Source: Porogramme epimiltina (taxonomy: Eukaryota; Basidiomycota; Agaricomycetes; Polyporales; Polyporaceae). From it: a DNA stretch of 64,000 nucleotides. Location: NCBI GenBank assembly GCA_900155495.1, contig FTLJ01000739.1, forward strand, positions 26,273-90,272, given 5' to 3'. Each line of letters starts with the position of its first letter. The first letter of the stretch is position 1. A program made the translations under genes and the position numbers. The notes under the pieces were generated by a model. The model was not told the origin of the DNA and did no database searches. It saw nothing but the letters and a program-made list of their open reading frames with translations. Shown in pieces: positions 12,698 to 24,920 of this stretch.

Positions 12698-13205
12698 GGA
12701 ATAGGGCGAAGGACAGCAGGTGGTAGTACACAGCCAAGCTTGGAGACATTGCGACGCGCTAAACACGTAAGGTCACGCGCGACGCGTTGCGTCACAACTC
12801 ACGTGCGGCTAGACTGAGTTCTCACCGCCCGGACTTCCATGGCCATTAGCAACCCAAACCAAACCCGAGAACCGATGTCACCGGTCGTAACTTGTCATGG
12901 GTGGTCATAACTTGTAAAGCCGACGGTGGAGCGTGTGAGTAATAGGCGACAGATCCGAAGTCTATCAGTCGTCCATTCAATAATGCGAGATCCAGACATG
13001 ACTCGTGTAGTAGCTAGCTGTATATACTTGGCGAGGGAACGGCATCGGGGAACTTCCGGATTCAAAAGCGAAGAATAACTGGCGATCATGTAGCGAGAAC
13101 ATGGGGTTCGGAAAGGTATATATCGCCCTCGAGAGGGCACTAGAAAGATGAAAGACGGACTGAGAGAGAGGGAGAGGGAGAGGTGGGGTGAGGTGTAAGG
13201 AGGGT
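12698..13205. other. Intergenic, no gene seen
   Basis: Lies between two genes on the minus strand: the 5' side of the histone-fold gene and the 3' side of the exchanger gene. No feature recognised apart from a purine-rich run near 13158-13200. Confidence 0.45.
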
Positions 13206-16200
13206 TCAGTGGAGGGCGAAGGAGGAGACGACGCTTCCAAACGTTTGCGTGATCTGTCCGAATACACCGAGCATCTCATCTTCATCCGAACGGTTCGGTG
13301 CATAGAAGAAGCCAGAGATGAGCACCAAGTAACTAAGGATAAGGATACTACCACGGTGGTAGTTGCTCTTCGCCTCAATGTAGGTGTAGGTCATCAAGAA
13401 CACGGAAAGGATGATCGCGATGATGTCCCAACGGGGGAAGATGAGGCTGTACAACCGGTTAGAAAAGTAGGGATGAAAGCAATTTAGGCTACTCACGTAA
13501 AGGTCTCAGCGACAGAGCCCATTCTCTCAGGGGAGTACCAGGCAGAGAACGCCACCATAGCGGGGATCTGGAGCAAACAAACTTGTAGAGCATATGCAGA
13601 ACCAATTTCCATACTGTAGAAACAAGGGTCAGCAATAGCCACTTCGCCACGGAGGCGTACGTACCTGAGGGCGATGTTGCCGTTCATCGCAAACGAGATG
13701 GCATTCATGAATTCAGTCGTGTTTGGCACAAGTGCAAAGAGTGTAACACCCAGGAACTTCTCGTCAATGCCCGAGCCATCCAGAATAACGTCAACGACGT
13801 CAACGAGCACCTCTGCGGACAATCGCGGTGTTAGTTGCATTAGTGGACCACACATTCCGCATAAACGCACCGGCAATGATGGCGTATAAGGCAGTGCACG
13901 CTAGGAGAACGCTGGCGCTCGTCGTGCGGCTCCATGACGGCGCATCGTGTCCACCGTGTCCACCCTGATCCATCTCGGCACCCGACGCGCGGAGCCGCGC
14001 TGGGGAATGTGAATGGGTCTGCTGGTGACGGAGCGCGCTGACCGTGGCAACCGCGACTGCACGAGTGAATTCATCCGTAGTGAGGTTTCCGGGAAGCTGC
14101 AGCGGCTGTATTCCTGTGTCCTTGATGGCGTGGTCCACACTCTCAAGGATAGGGGTATATCCTGGGGCATTCGCAACCGGTGGGTTGGCATATGAGATTC
14201 TGCGGCCGAGAGGGTTTGGCACCGTGGGGGTCACGGGGGAGAGGGATGGAAGGTCACTCGATGTAGGTTCGACCACTCGTGGGAGCGGCGTCTCGCTGCG
14301 AGACGGCGTCGCGCTCTCGATGGTAGTGACGATACTCGGTTTGTGGTGCAGGGCTCCTTTGGGTTGTACGCTAGGGATAAGTTTGTGGTAGATCGAGAGC
14401 CTGCTGGGCGGCGGGGCGTTAAGCTCCATCGGATGCAGAAGCTGTTGCGGGTTTTGCCAGATCTGGCTCGCGTGCGTACGTAGCGAGAACCACAATCCGA
14501 TGAGGTATGACTGAGCCGAAAGTTAGAAAGGCGCTTCTGCGGGGCTATGGTGGCCACTCACGAAAATAAGGATTACTGCGCAGAAGTACATGAGACTCTT
14601 TACGGTTGACTGGTAGAAGGGGTCGTCCACGGGATCCGGGTGCTGATAGTAACAGTGCTCGCAGACCCAGGGTTTGGTCAGAGAAGACAGTTCGTCATCA
14701 TGCGATGGACAGCCCTCGCAAACAAGCTCGAACTGTAAATTCGTCAGTCGAAAGTCCGAGTAGATAGTGCGCCTGCACTCACACTACCGTACGTCTGGTA
14801 GAACAACGTAGGTGCGATCGTGCCAATGAAGGCCATGATGAGCAGCATACTCGTCACACCGGCGCTCTTCGCATTGAACTTCATCTCCTTCCTCCTGACC
14901 GCACCGCTGACCATACTCATTCCAGGCATGAGAAGCACGCCCGCAAGCAATGAGCCGACGATAGAACCCTCTACCAGGTGACCCTTGCCCTGGGTAAGCG
15001 CAATCCCATAAAGGATGATTTCGATTATGGAACCGAAAGTTGCATTGATGACAGCGCCCATACCGATTGAAGACTGCGCCGAAATCGAGGCGACCGCCAT
15101 GCCGATGAAGTACGACAGAGGGATGACACTGGCCAGACTCATCATGAAGATGAGGCTTCGTGACGTGATGAAGGCAAGGAAGGCGGGAACGTGCTGTCCC
15201 GCATGTTCACGCCGCTCAGCGATGGGCAAGAGGACGATGCCGTCCAGGATCGCAAATAGCACGAAGGGAAGCAGGTTGACGAAGATAATGTTGACACCAC
15301 CGACCGTGTACTTGTAGTACTTCCACCCCCATGCCCGGTACGTGCACAGGAGGACCGTGGAGGTGGGGGAGCCGAACGGCGCCGCCTGACCGGCAGCAAG
15401 CCTTGCGTGCTTGAACGCCACGGGAGTCGTCTCAGTCCCTTCTCCTTGATCAGAATCCTGTGGGCCTTCCGATACAGGGACGTAGGGCGCAGCGCAGAAC
15501 CGGATGGAGGTAGGGTGCTCGAACAGGTGCTTGATGAGGGCCCAGTTCAGCCTCGCCATTGGAATGGTAAAGATGAAGAACCAGCACACGAGCGACACCA
15601 GGAGCATGAGCGGCGCGATGATGGAGACGACCGCGAGCCAAAAGACCGCCTTGCCCAACCAGTAGTCGGCCTTGTTCTCCGACGGCGACACGCCGACAGA
15701 ATACGGAGACGCCGTCTGGGTGGCTCCATATGACTTGGCTGGCGTTTGACGAGAGGATGAGCGGATCTCGCCGTTTGCGGCTTCAAGGAGGGATGTGGTG
15801 GCGGTCGGCGGGACCCAGGAGTCTGAACTACCCTCTGGGGGGCGCGCCGTGCGGGGAGTAATGGTGCCTTGCGCAGACGAGGACGTTGTTGAGCCACTCG
15901 CCCGTGGTTCCTCGGGGAAGAATTCAGAGTGTGCAGAGTCGGGCGGCATGCCCTGTTCCTCGTCTTCTGGCAAGGCTCCAAGGTCACCTTCGACGTACTT
16001 GCCGAACGGCCATGCGATGTACCATCCAAGGCCGAACACCAGTGTCGAGTACAGTCTTCCGCCCTTGGGGACAACGTACAAGACAGCGGAGACGATGAAA
16101 CATGTCACCGAGAGCCACCATCCGAACGCGACGAGCCAGAAGATGTTGCCGGGGAGAAGGTGACGCTCCGCCTGCGCGCTCGGCACGGAGTGCAGCTCCT

Positions 16201-16771
16201 GGTCGGCGTATTTGGTTACTGACCGCTGCTTCTTGTACAACGCCGGCTTCCATATGGGCAGACCGAAGGGGTGCTCGACGTTGATGAGCGACTGCCGGTC
16301 CTTGAGGGTGATCGGGTCCTCCTCGCGGTCCTCGTCTTCATCCTCTCCGGCGCGCACGTCTCCCGGCTGGGGCGTGTCCTTCCCAGACGAGTCGCCGTTG
16401 TCCTCCCCGGAGCCCACCCCCTCCTCGTCCTCCTCTCCCAGCGGGCCCTGCTCCTCGAGAGGCCGACTCGACGTCGCATGGGAGCTCGTGATGCTCGTGC
16501 TCCGCACCCCGCGCCGCCGCGTCGAGCTCGTCGATGCGTTCCGAGGCTGGTTCGTCGAGTGGACGCGGCGCTGGGTGGGGGACGCGGCGCGCTGGTTGAA
16601 GTAGGAGGTGCCCTGATGGTGGTGGGAGGGCGTATCGGGAACCGACCATTGCGAACTATGGCTCATGCTCCGATAGAGCGGGCCGCGAGTGGCCGTGGTG
16701 GGGGTCGTGCCCGGCGTAATTAGCGCAGCATCATCTTGCTCGAGCTCCGGCTGGTGCGCGCCGCTGGCCAT
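13206..16771 (-). CDS. VNX1/CAX-family vacuolar monovalent-cation or Ca2+/H+ exchanger
   Basis: Six exons (14783-16771, 14562-14732, 13871-14510, 13665-13812, 13497-13613, 13206-13446) join in phase to 1,101 residues. A long Ser/Pro/Asp/Glu-rich cytosolic N-terminus leads into [18 protein letters not shown], typical of the fungal VNX1 branch. The two exchanger repeats are visible: [20 protein letters not shown] in the first and [20 protein letters not shown] in the second, each with the acidic residue that binds cation in CAX proteins. About ten hydrophobic helices surround them. Between the repeats lies a long cytosolic loop starting with a CEGC...CEHC pair and continuing Ser/Pro-rich. VNX1 exchanges Na+/K+ for H+ across the vacuole membrane; Ca2+ transport cannot be excluded. 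The start at 16771 ([12 protein letters not shown]) is the first in-frame ATG. Confidence 0.85.
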
Positions 16772-17460
16772 GGGGGTGCGGGGGGCGTCGACGGGAGAGT
16801 CCGAGGGGTGGGGGATCTGAACCTGCAGAGGAAGTGACGGTAGGAGTCCAAGTTGCTGCTCCCATCCGTCCCTGCCAGACGCCCATTTCAACAGACGTCA
16901 GCGGCATCTTGTCGGCTGCGCCCCGTTCCAGGGAAGTTTGCCCAAGGCCGACCGTTTTGTTGCCCTCAGAAACGGGCTAGGCCGCGTCCCTTCTGTCGGC
17001 TTCTTCGCGCCTTGATAGCCCATCTCGAAGCGTCCGCGCCGGTATGCAGGCTCGCAGCACCGCAGCCCAATTGAGGCTGCACAGGGTGGCATGACGAAAT
17101 CCGCTCGCGACATAGCGCCCGCGGTTCTAGACACAGACGAAACTGACAGACCCGCGAAGCAGCGGAGGATTAGGCGCGGAACGTAGCATAAGTAGATTAC
17201 AGGGGCCTGGTGGGCCGTGGTATAGTGCGTAAACCAATCGGTATCGACATGAGGTAACTTCGTAAACGACAGGACATGGCAGCTCAAAAGCTCCAATGCG
17301 CAATGCAGGAAAACTATAACTACTTGCAAAGACGTGCGTACGCAACGCACTGTGTATGTCGCGCAGCAAGGGAGGAAGAGGGGAGGGGAAAGGGAGGCAA
17401 CAGAGCGGCGCGCACTCACGTCCGTGGAGTGCCTGCGCCCTGACAGGCCTGACGGCCTAC
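16772..17460. other. Intergenic, promoter side of the exchanger gene
   Basis: About 690 bp between two minus-strand genes. No gene, RNA or repeat recognised. Confidence 0.45.
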
Positions 17461-19521
17461 TCATTTCCGCAATATCTTCTCCCGCAGCTCCGCGCCCTTC
17501 AGCCGCGCCCGCAGGTACTCCAGCCTCGCTTCGTACCGCTGCGTAACCTCCGTCCGCCGCCTCCGTATGTCCGCCAGCTCCGCCTCCATCATCATCAGCT
17601 CTTCCTCGTCAATCTGCCCCGGGCCCCGCTTCCCGCCCGAGCCCGTTGAGCCCACTTCCGACCGCGTCGACGGAGATATAGGCGTCGCCGCACCCTCCGC
17701 AACTGCCCACCGCCGCGCGCTCCCGTTCCGGCTTACCGCCGTCCGCACGGATTTCGTCTCCGCCTCCTCAACGGTTTCGAGCGGGAGGTGACCCGTACTG
17801 CGCGCCAGGTTGACACTTGAGGTGCTTGCAGTGGCGAGGTGGCCAGCGAGGGTGGGGAACGACGGCGCAGCGCGCCCGCGTGACGAGACCGACGACTGCG
17901 AGGCCTTGCGCATGATCGCATGCTGCTGCGGGGAGACGAGAGTGGTGGCCGAACTTGCTGATCGCATCTTCGTGCCCACCGAGGGCGAGCGTTTTAGTGA
18001 CCGCGCTGTCCGCCCCGAACCACTGGACTTGAATGATATGGCGTCCAAGTCCTTCCCTGGTCGTAGGGTACCACTCGGCCAGCTCCCATCGTTGAGCGAT
18101 CCATGGGAGGGGAGGGGAGGTATTACTGGGGGCTTTCGTTGTCGTCTTGTCAGCGTCGACAGCTCCAGTCCGTTGAACGCGTCCAAGAGGCGGAGACCCT
18201 CAGCCTCTACCAGTTCTATTTGGTGTTTGATGTCTTGTACGGACTCCACGGTGTCATCGTCAGGTATCTCGTTCATGTTGATATGGGTATATGTCGACTC
18301 GATCCCTTTGGATGAGCCGGGGAAGGCAGAAGGAGGGGCTGTTCGGCTGCCGGACCGCGTCCTCGTCCGTGAAGCACTGATTTGCGGTGATGGCCCGGGG
18401 TCCGTCGCAGAAAATGTATGGTTCCCGATGATCGTCCGTCGATTGTATGTCTGGGACATTCGGGAAGAGGACGTGTCGGTGCGTAGGGAGATATCGCTGG
18501 TTTGCTTCGCAAGTTTTCGAGGTAGGGTGACCCGTTCGGCCGGCGTAGAGACGACAGAGTACACGCTCATAGTGTCGGTCCCACCGGAATCAGACACCCG
18601 ACGGCTCGTTGCTCGCCGGAGAAGACCTGTAACAGCGGTCGAGAACGACCTCTTGGAGGCAAGAGAAGGGGTCCGCGTAGGTCCTGGCTGGACATGGAAA
18701 TTTGAGGAAGAACGACGGCCGTGAGTACCTGACGCTTGAGTGTCAGTGAATCATGCATTCGTTGCTTGTTCGCGAGATACGACTTACTTCGCGAATCGGC
18801 ACCACTGGAGGGCTGTTTCGACATCGCAACTAAGGGGGTCTCTGTTGGTACAGCCGAGCCGCTTGCAAATCGTTCGAAGAGACTTTGACGAAGGAGACGG
18901 TATTCATCGTCACTGCGAACGTGTCAGTAAGCGGGACGAGAGCATAGACAGGTCAAATAGAGGAGCCGTGGCACGACGTATACGGCCAGCTACGAGACTT
19001 CGTCCGTGATTTACATGCCACAACTCTGCTCCCTGCGCGCTCTTTCGGTGCCGCATCTCCTTCGCTAACCCGACTGGAATAAAAAGGTATTTTACTCACC
19101 TAAGCAATCCCTCCGAGTTGGCCGTTGCAAGTTCGTTGAGTCGTTGAGCCAGCGTAACCCTGCACCGCCGTTAGATCGCAGCAACATGGCGAGGGCGGGA
19201 CTATGAGAAGGGAGGCTCGTAGGGTACTGACGTGATAAGGTCCGTGGATGTGCGCGAGCTGGACATGTCGCCCGCAGTACCGTTTCGCCGTGGCGACGAG
19301 GTGGGAGAGCTGGGCCAATTCCTCGACGTGGAGGTACTGGTCCGGAGAGCACGGATGGAACCGGTGATAGAGCGTTTGTCGGCGGCCTTCGCAGCAAAGG
19401 ACGTGGAGGAGACGGAGGGAGAGTAGGAGTGGGTGGGTGGGACGGCCTCGACCTCGCGCTCTTTGCCCTTCGCCTTGCCATACTGGTGAGAAGCAGATGA
19501 ATGAGACACGGGAACTGCCAT
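17461..19521 (-). CDS. Conserved basidiomycete protein, Ser-rich with C-terminal coiled coil; function unknown
   Basis: Four exons (19232-19521, 19100-19159, 18788-18912, 17461-18728) join in phase to 580 residues. Exons 2 and 3 encode TLAQRLNELATANSEGLL and DDEYRLLRQSLFERFASG, a short helical module I recall from uncharacterised basidiomycete proteins. Most of the rest is Ser/Thr/Arg-rich and likely disordered, with many potential phosphorylation sites. The last 60 residues (LMMMEAELADIRRRRTEV and a following ARLEYLRARLKGAELREK) are a clear coiled coil. The start at 19521 (MAVPVSHSS) gives the longest consistent chain. I assign no function. A scaffold or trafficking role would be a guess. 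Confidence 0.75.
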
Positions 19522-20030
19522 GAAAGGAGAGATGCAAACAAGATTCGACGCACAAATCTGGAGCGAATGACGCGCACGACGGAGCCATCATCTTGTGCGG
19601 GTGCATGGATATCTTCGGCCCGCCTGGCAGAGAAGAAGCCCATCACTCATACCGGTGCGGGGTGGGTGGACGGGGGGGCGGAGGAGTCGGAGACACGACG
19701 ATGGGGTCCGCGCTGTGGGGAGCGCAACCTCGCTACCACTAGTCGCGTCACGCGCGGGTCACGCACACGTCACGCGTGACCGACACGGCTTTTGGCCTCC
19801 TTTCGGAGCAAATCCAGGTCCCCACGGCCGAAAGAGGCTGTGGCGCTCTTGGCAAACAGACTATTTGAGCCCGATTTACCCGGTCTGGGGCAATTGAGAG
19901 GCGAAATTCGCGCTTTGGGAAAGGATGTCGGACCACCCTCGCGCAGCCTCGACGCGTCGTGGGACTCGCGCGCGGAGGCCTCGGTGTGGCTATAAGCCGC
20001 GCTCTCACGTCCTCGTCCTCCACGTCCGCC
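19522..20030. other. Divergent intergenic region before the sterol reductase
   Basis: Separates the minus-strand coiled-coil gene from the plus-strand ERG24-type gene, so it probably holds both promoters. Apart from a TATA-like site near its right end I see nothing specific. Confidence 0.5.
19991..19996 (+). promoter_or_regulatory. TATA-like element of the sterol reductase gene
   Basis: TATAAG 35-40 bp before the chosen ATG at 20031. This spacing argues against using the in-frame ATG at 19959, which lies upstream of it. Confidence 0.45.
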
Positions 20031-21767
20031 ATGTCCTCCTCCTCCAAGTCCGTCGCGGACCTCAACCCGCGCTCAACCCGCTATGAGTTCTTCGGCCCTC
20101 CCGGCGCGTTCGCCATCAGCATTGGTGTCCCGGCGACGGCCTACGCTCTCTACTTTGGCTGCTCTGAACAAACCGGTGGCTGCCACCCACCCATCGACAC
20201 CGACCTCATCGTCAGCTCGCTCTCCGACTTGAACTGGTGGAAGGGCCTTTGGGATACGGAGGCCGCCATCGCGTACCTCGGGTGGTACGCGTTCACCGTC
20301 GTGGCTTGGGCCATCCTCCCCGGAGACTGGGTCAGTGGCACGACTATGCGCAATGGGCAGACTAAACAGTACAAGATCAACGGTACGTGTTATAGCCCAA
20401 GTATGTGTCTCGGCGCGACCTCATTGCCATACAGCGTTCTCCACCATGTTGTTGGCCCTTGGTATCGCGGCGGGGATCATTTACCGCGACGGTCCGGCCC
20501 CCCTGACATTCATCTACGAACACTGGATTGGTCTCCAAACCGCCGCCATTCTCATGTCTGTGGTCCAGGCCATCTACTGCTACGCCTCCTCTTTCCGCCC
20601 CGGCGCGCTCCTCGCACTCGGCGGAAACTCTGGAAACTTCATTTACGACGTGCGTTTCACTCCTACTCCTGTTCTGCCCTTGCCACTCAAGCTCACTATA
20701 TGTGCAGTGGTACATCGGCCGCGAGCTCAACCCCTCCATTGGCTCCTTTGAGCTCAAGTCGTTCAACGAGCTTCGCCCTGGTCTCATTCTGTGGTTCATC
20801 ATTGACATCGCTATGGCCTGCGAACAGGCCGTGCGCCGCGGTGGTACCTTGGCTAGTGTCACGGATTCCATGTGGCTCGTCCTCGCCTTCCAGGGCTGGT
20901 ACGTCGCGGATGGGCTCTACAACGAGGTACGCGTCATGTTCCGCCTTCCGTACACCCTACCTTCTGTTGTCATACGTGACGGAGGACCCGGGGTTACATA
21001 ATGCTTTGCCTCTTTTCGCCTCCCTGGCCCTTTCCATATCATCGGAGTTCTGACGATCACAACACAGCCCGCCATCTTCACCACGATGGACATCACCAGC
21101 GATGGGTTCGGCTTTATGCTCGCAGTTGGAGACCTTGCCTGGGTCCCTTTCGTCTACTCCCTGCAAGCCCGCTACCTGGTGTTCAACCAGATCGAACTTG
21201 GCCCGATCAAGACCGCGCTGATCGTCGCAGTTAACTTGATGGGCTATTACATCTTCCGTGACGCCAACGGAGAGAAGAACGACTTCAGGAATGGCCGCAA
21301 CCCCAAGAGTAGGTTTCGTGAATTTAATGTAGAACCATCTTCTCACATGCATCAATCATTACAGACCTTAAGTTCATGACCACGGAGAGCGGACGGAAGC
21401 TGCTTACGTCCGGCTGGTGGGGTCGTTGCCGCCACCCCAACTACATGTGAGTTGCATATCCACCGGGGCTCTGTTCACGACCTGACCATGTCACTCAGGG
21501 GTGACTTGATTATGGCGTTGGCCTGGTCGCTCCCTACGGGCTTCAACACTCCCATCACATACTTTTATGTGACCTACTTCCTGGTGCTTCTTATTCACCG
21601 TGAGAGGCGCGACGACGAGGCGTGCGAGAAGAAGTGCGTATCTTCCCCGCGTTTTTCCACACCTGACTGCGTAGGCTGACATACGCGCCCTCTCCCGTAG
21701 GTACGGCAAAGACTGGGTCAAGTACAAGCAGCTTGTTCCCTATCGTATCTTCCCGTACATCTACTGA
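20031..21767 (+). CDS. ERG24: Delta(14)-sterol reductase (ergosterol pathway)
   Basis: Seven exons (20031-20382, 20435-20649, 20708-20926, 21068-21308, 21365-21446, 21499-21633, 21701-21767) join in phase to 436 residues. This ER multipass enzyme reduces the C14-15 double bond left after lanosterol C-14 demethylation, using NADPH. Diagnostic stretches are the N-terminal [56 protein letters not shown], the [18 protein letters not shown] signature and the C-terminal [20 protein letters not shown]. These favour ERG24 over the C-24(28) reductase ERG4. At least eight hydrophobic segments are visible. Morpholine fungicides target this enzyme in other fungi. Confidence 0.92.
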
Positions 21768-22626
21768 GTCGCCCACGGACTCCATGGTCTCAAAAGGGGT
21801 GGAAGGCGTGTGGGATTGGTATACCAGTACGATTTCCGGACAATGTTCTCTTATGCTCTGAGATGTTATTCCCGTAATGATGTTCTAATGCCCTCGAATG
21901 CAACAGTGACTCCGCCGTCACCATTTGGCACTGCAGTTGTTGCTGACTTCATATGACCTTGTGACTAACGTCCATCAGAGCGCATATCGACTTAATGTTG
22001 GGTTGTTCTCTCAGAGCTGAGAACAATCCTGGAGCTTGACATTTCAGCTATCCCAAGGCTTTCCGATTCAAGTTCCGACTTCTTAGCGCTCAGGCCCCTC
22101 GACCAAGCCACTAGCGTTAGCGCTTGAGTCACGCCGCCGACTTGTTGCCGCACAGCAAGTTGAACGTTGAATACGACTACGCCGGCATCGTAACCCCGGT
22201 GTGATGGTTTCTCTCAAACACCGGGGGTGACCGGTGAGCTGTAAAGTCGTTAATCGCATCTGCTCCTCTCCTTCAAATCAGCCAAAAGTTTGGACGCTCG
22301 TCAAGACAGTATCAAATAAGTGTCCCACAAAATTTCGTCACCATCGGTGGGATACAAGGCTGAAGGCGAAGCAATGCAATTTATATACCGCCTGTCCTTC
22401 GAAAACTGGAGGAGCGATAGTATGTTCCCACCAACCTTCTGCGAACCATTTTTACACTGTGCTATCATGCGCATGACCTCCTTCGACGAGCTTATTTCCT
22501 TCTATCCACTAGAAGCCACAAGCGTCCCGCAATCACCGGCGCGATGTACTTATTGCGCTGCGTTCGTGCACACGAAGCCGGGGTCGCGCCCGCTCTTCCT
22601 TTGCACTCTTCACGTTCTTAAACACG
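21768..22626. other. Intergenic with a palindromic element
   Basis: About 860 bp before the FAD monooxygenase gene. It holds the inverted repeat listed separately and otherwise only short open frames. Confidence 0.5.
22194..22226. repeat. 9-bp inverted repeat, possible regulatory hairpin or binding site
   Basis: CCCCGGTGT at 22194-22202 is mirrored exactly by ACACCGGGG at 22218-22226 with a 15-nt spacer. It is followed directly by the motif GGTGACCGGTGAG (22226-22238). It lies about 400 bp before the FAD monooxygenase start. Confidence 0.5.
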
Positions 22627-24393
22627 ATGGCCGACACATCGAACACGCGGAGCCGCTTCGAAGTCACCATCATCGGTGGTGGGGTCTGTGGATTAACGTG
22701 CGCGGTGGCCCTGCAGCGGGCAGGCGTTCCTGTGCAGATATTCGAAGCGGCGGTGCGTCTCTCGCCATGGTCACATTCAGCACTAGGAGTTGACATCGTG
22801 GCGGCAGGCCGCCTTCAGTGAGATTGGTGCAGGCATCGTAGTAGGTGCGTTCATATCTCCTCTTGTGTTGCGTGATGACTCGATGCACGACTATTGCTGC
22901 TATTCGTAGGACCCAACGGCGTGCGGGTCCTCCGCAAGATCGGTGTCCTCGACGAGATATTGAAGAAGATCAACCCGAAGGAGGTTAGAAATAGAGGATT
23001 CTGGTTCTACGACGGGCTTTCCGACAGTAGTGAGCCCTTCTTCAAGGTGTGTTCATCTGGTCTCCAGTGAACGACCTCGTAGCTCATTAAATATGACCGC
23101 AGTATCCTACAGACGCAGATGATAAGGGACTAGGCATTCACAGGTACCCCTTCGAACGTCTGGGAAACACCTGCACTAACTAACACTGTATTACTAGAGC
23201 CGTGTTCCTCGAGGGACTCGTTGATGTGGTGGACCCTGCAATCGCGCACTTCAATAAGAGGTGCACCTCAATCACAGAATCCGAGACGAACCCCAATCGT
23301 CTCGTTGTGCATTTCCAAGACGGAAGTACGCATGAGACGGATGTCGTCCTCGGGGCCGACGGCATCAAGAGCACCGTTCGCGAGTATGTCGTCGGAGCGA
23401 ACGACAAGAGGGTCCAATTCAGCAACACTGTGGCGTACAGGGGACTCATCCCCTACGACCAATTAAAGGAAGCCGGGTTCAAAATTGACGTCGGCGAGTA
23501 TCCAGCATGCATTTGCGGGCCCAGCAAAGTGGGTCATGCTGCGTCTCATGCTGCGCTTATAAATCCCCCTTACCTGCAAACCAACACCCAGCATTTTATC
23601 CTCTTCCCCATTAAAGACAGCGAAATCGTAAGATCTGCGCCGGCTAGAGCTTCATGTTCCGATGCTCACGGAGACGGCTTCATGCAGATCAACATCGTCG
23701 CTTTCGACGCCCAGTACGATATCCCTTTCGGGGCGCAGAATTTACCGGACGGCGCGCCCTGGGTTGAAGTCGTTTCGCGGGACGTTCTGGACCAAGTGTA
23801 CGCCGGCTTCGGCCCCGATGTCGCCTCATTGATCAAGTGCATGCCCGAGCAGTCAAGCAAATGGTCTATCTACGTCGTCGACCCGCCACTCGAAACCTAC
23901 GCAAAGGGAAGAGTCGCTCTGCTTGGTGATGCCGTATGTAGCACCATATGTTGTGATACAACCGAATATCTCGATCTGACTGCGCCAATCTACAGGCACA
24001 CGGGATGCTCCCCCACTTGGGCGCAGGAGCAGGGCAGGGCATCGAGGACGCGTATGCCCTTGCACATCTCCTCAGCCATGTAGACACGAACACGGATAAT
24101 ATCGAGGTCGGTCCTTCAGTACATTTGGGTGAAGATTCGCGCTTATATGCCTGAAGGCGGTCCTCGGCGAGTATTCTCGTGTGCGTAACCCCCGAGTACA
24201 GATGGTATGGGAATGGAGCCGGCTAGCGGGGAGGGCGTACGACCAGAACGGACCCTATGGGCCCACGCCAGACGGCATACGGATGGCCCTGCAGAACATC
24301 CACGAGCCGGTGTGGCGTTACGACGTGGACGATGATGTTCGCGACATAGTCCGGGGTCTCCGTGAGAAGGGAGTATTCCCTCCAGAGAAGTAG
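22627..24393 (+). CDS. FAD-dependent monooxygenase, salicylate-hydroxylase-like
   Basis: Nine exons (22627-22752, 22808-22844, 22910-23046, 23103-23143, 23198-23528, 23592-23627, 23688-23933, 23996-24106, 24157-24393) join in phase to 433 residues. Two of the introns are multiples of three without stops and would be missed by simple frame reading. The dinucleotide fold is FEVTIIGGGVCGLTCAVALQ near residue 11. The DG motif is VLGADGIKSTVREYV, and the second FAD-phosphate motif is RVALLGDAAHGMLPHLGAGA near residue 320. This is class A flavoprotein monooxygenase architecture (NAD(P)H-dependent hydroxylation, often of aromatic acids). Substrate is not readable from sequence. It opens the accessory region and precedes the GST array on the same strand. 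Confidence 0.87.
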
Positions 24394-24920
24394 CCCGTGC
24401 TCGAGATTCGAGCAACTATTACAGTTCGTATCGCATAACTGCGCATGTATTGAGTTTTCTCTAAACACTACTATGGTACTGATCATTAGGGACGAAATTT
24501 TATACGGCACAACCTAGATTTGAGCAGAGGTCAGAGTATATCAACTGCACAAGGAATAATATCACGAAGGCCAAGGAGAGGATTCACAAGACAAGATGCT
24601 TAGTCGTCCTCTGGCGAGCGGTCGAACATCATGACGTACTCGGCGGCCCGTTCTGAAAGAACTCACAAGAGGCATGGAACCACGAATTCCTTCTTTTAAG
24701 TGGACGCGCGTTCCCCGTCTATCAGCCGACCTGTGGGGAGCACCTCCTCGGTGTTCACATGCGTGCGCGGTGATTGAGCTGATAGTGAGTGACGCGGCGT
24801 CGCGGCCTACCTATCGATATCGGAATACGGGGTCCTCCATTTGGTACATATACACGACGATGTGGGCAATCCCCACCAGAAGTCCCAAACCCTGCCCTCA
24901 ACGCCCTGCTCACCACAGTC
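24394..24920. other. Intergenic, promoter of the first GST
   Basis: No gene recognised. A TATATAC stretch lies near 24848, about 75 bp before the first GST start. Confidence 0.45.
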
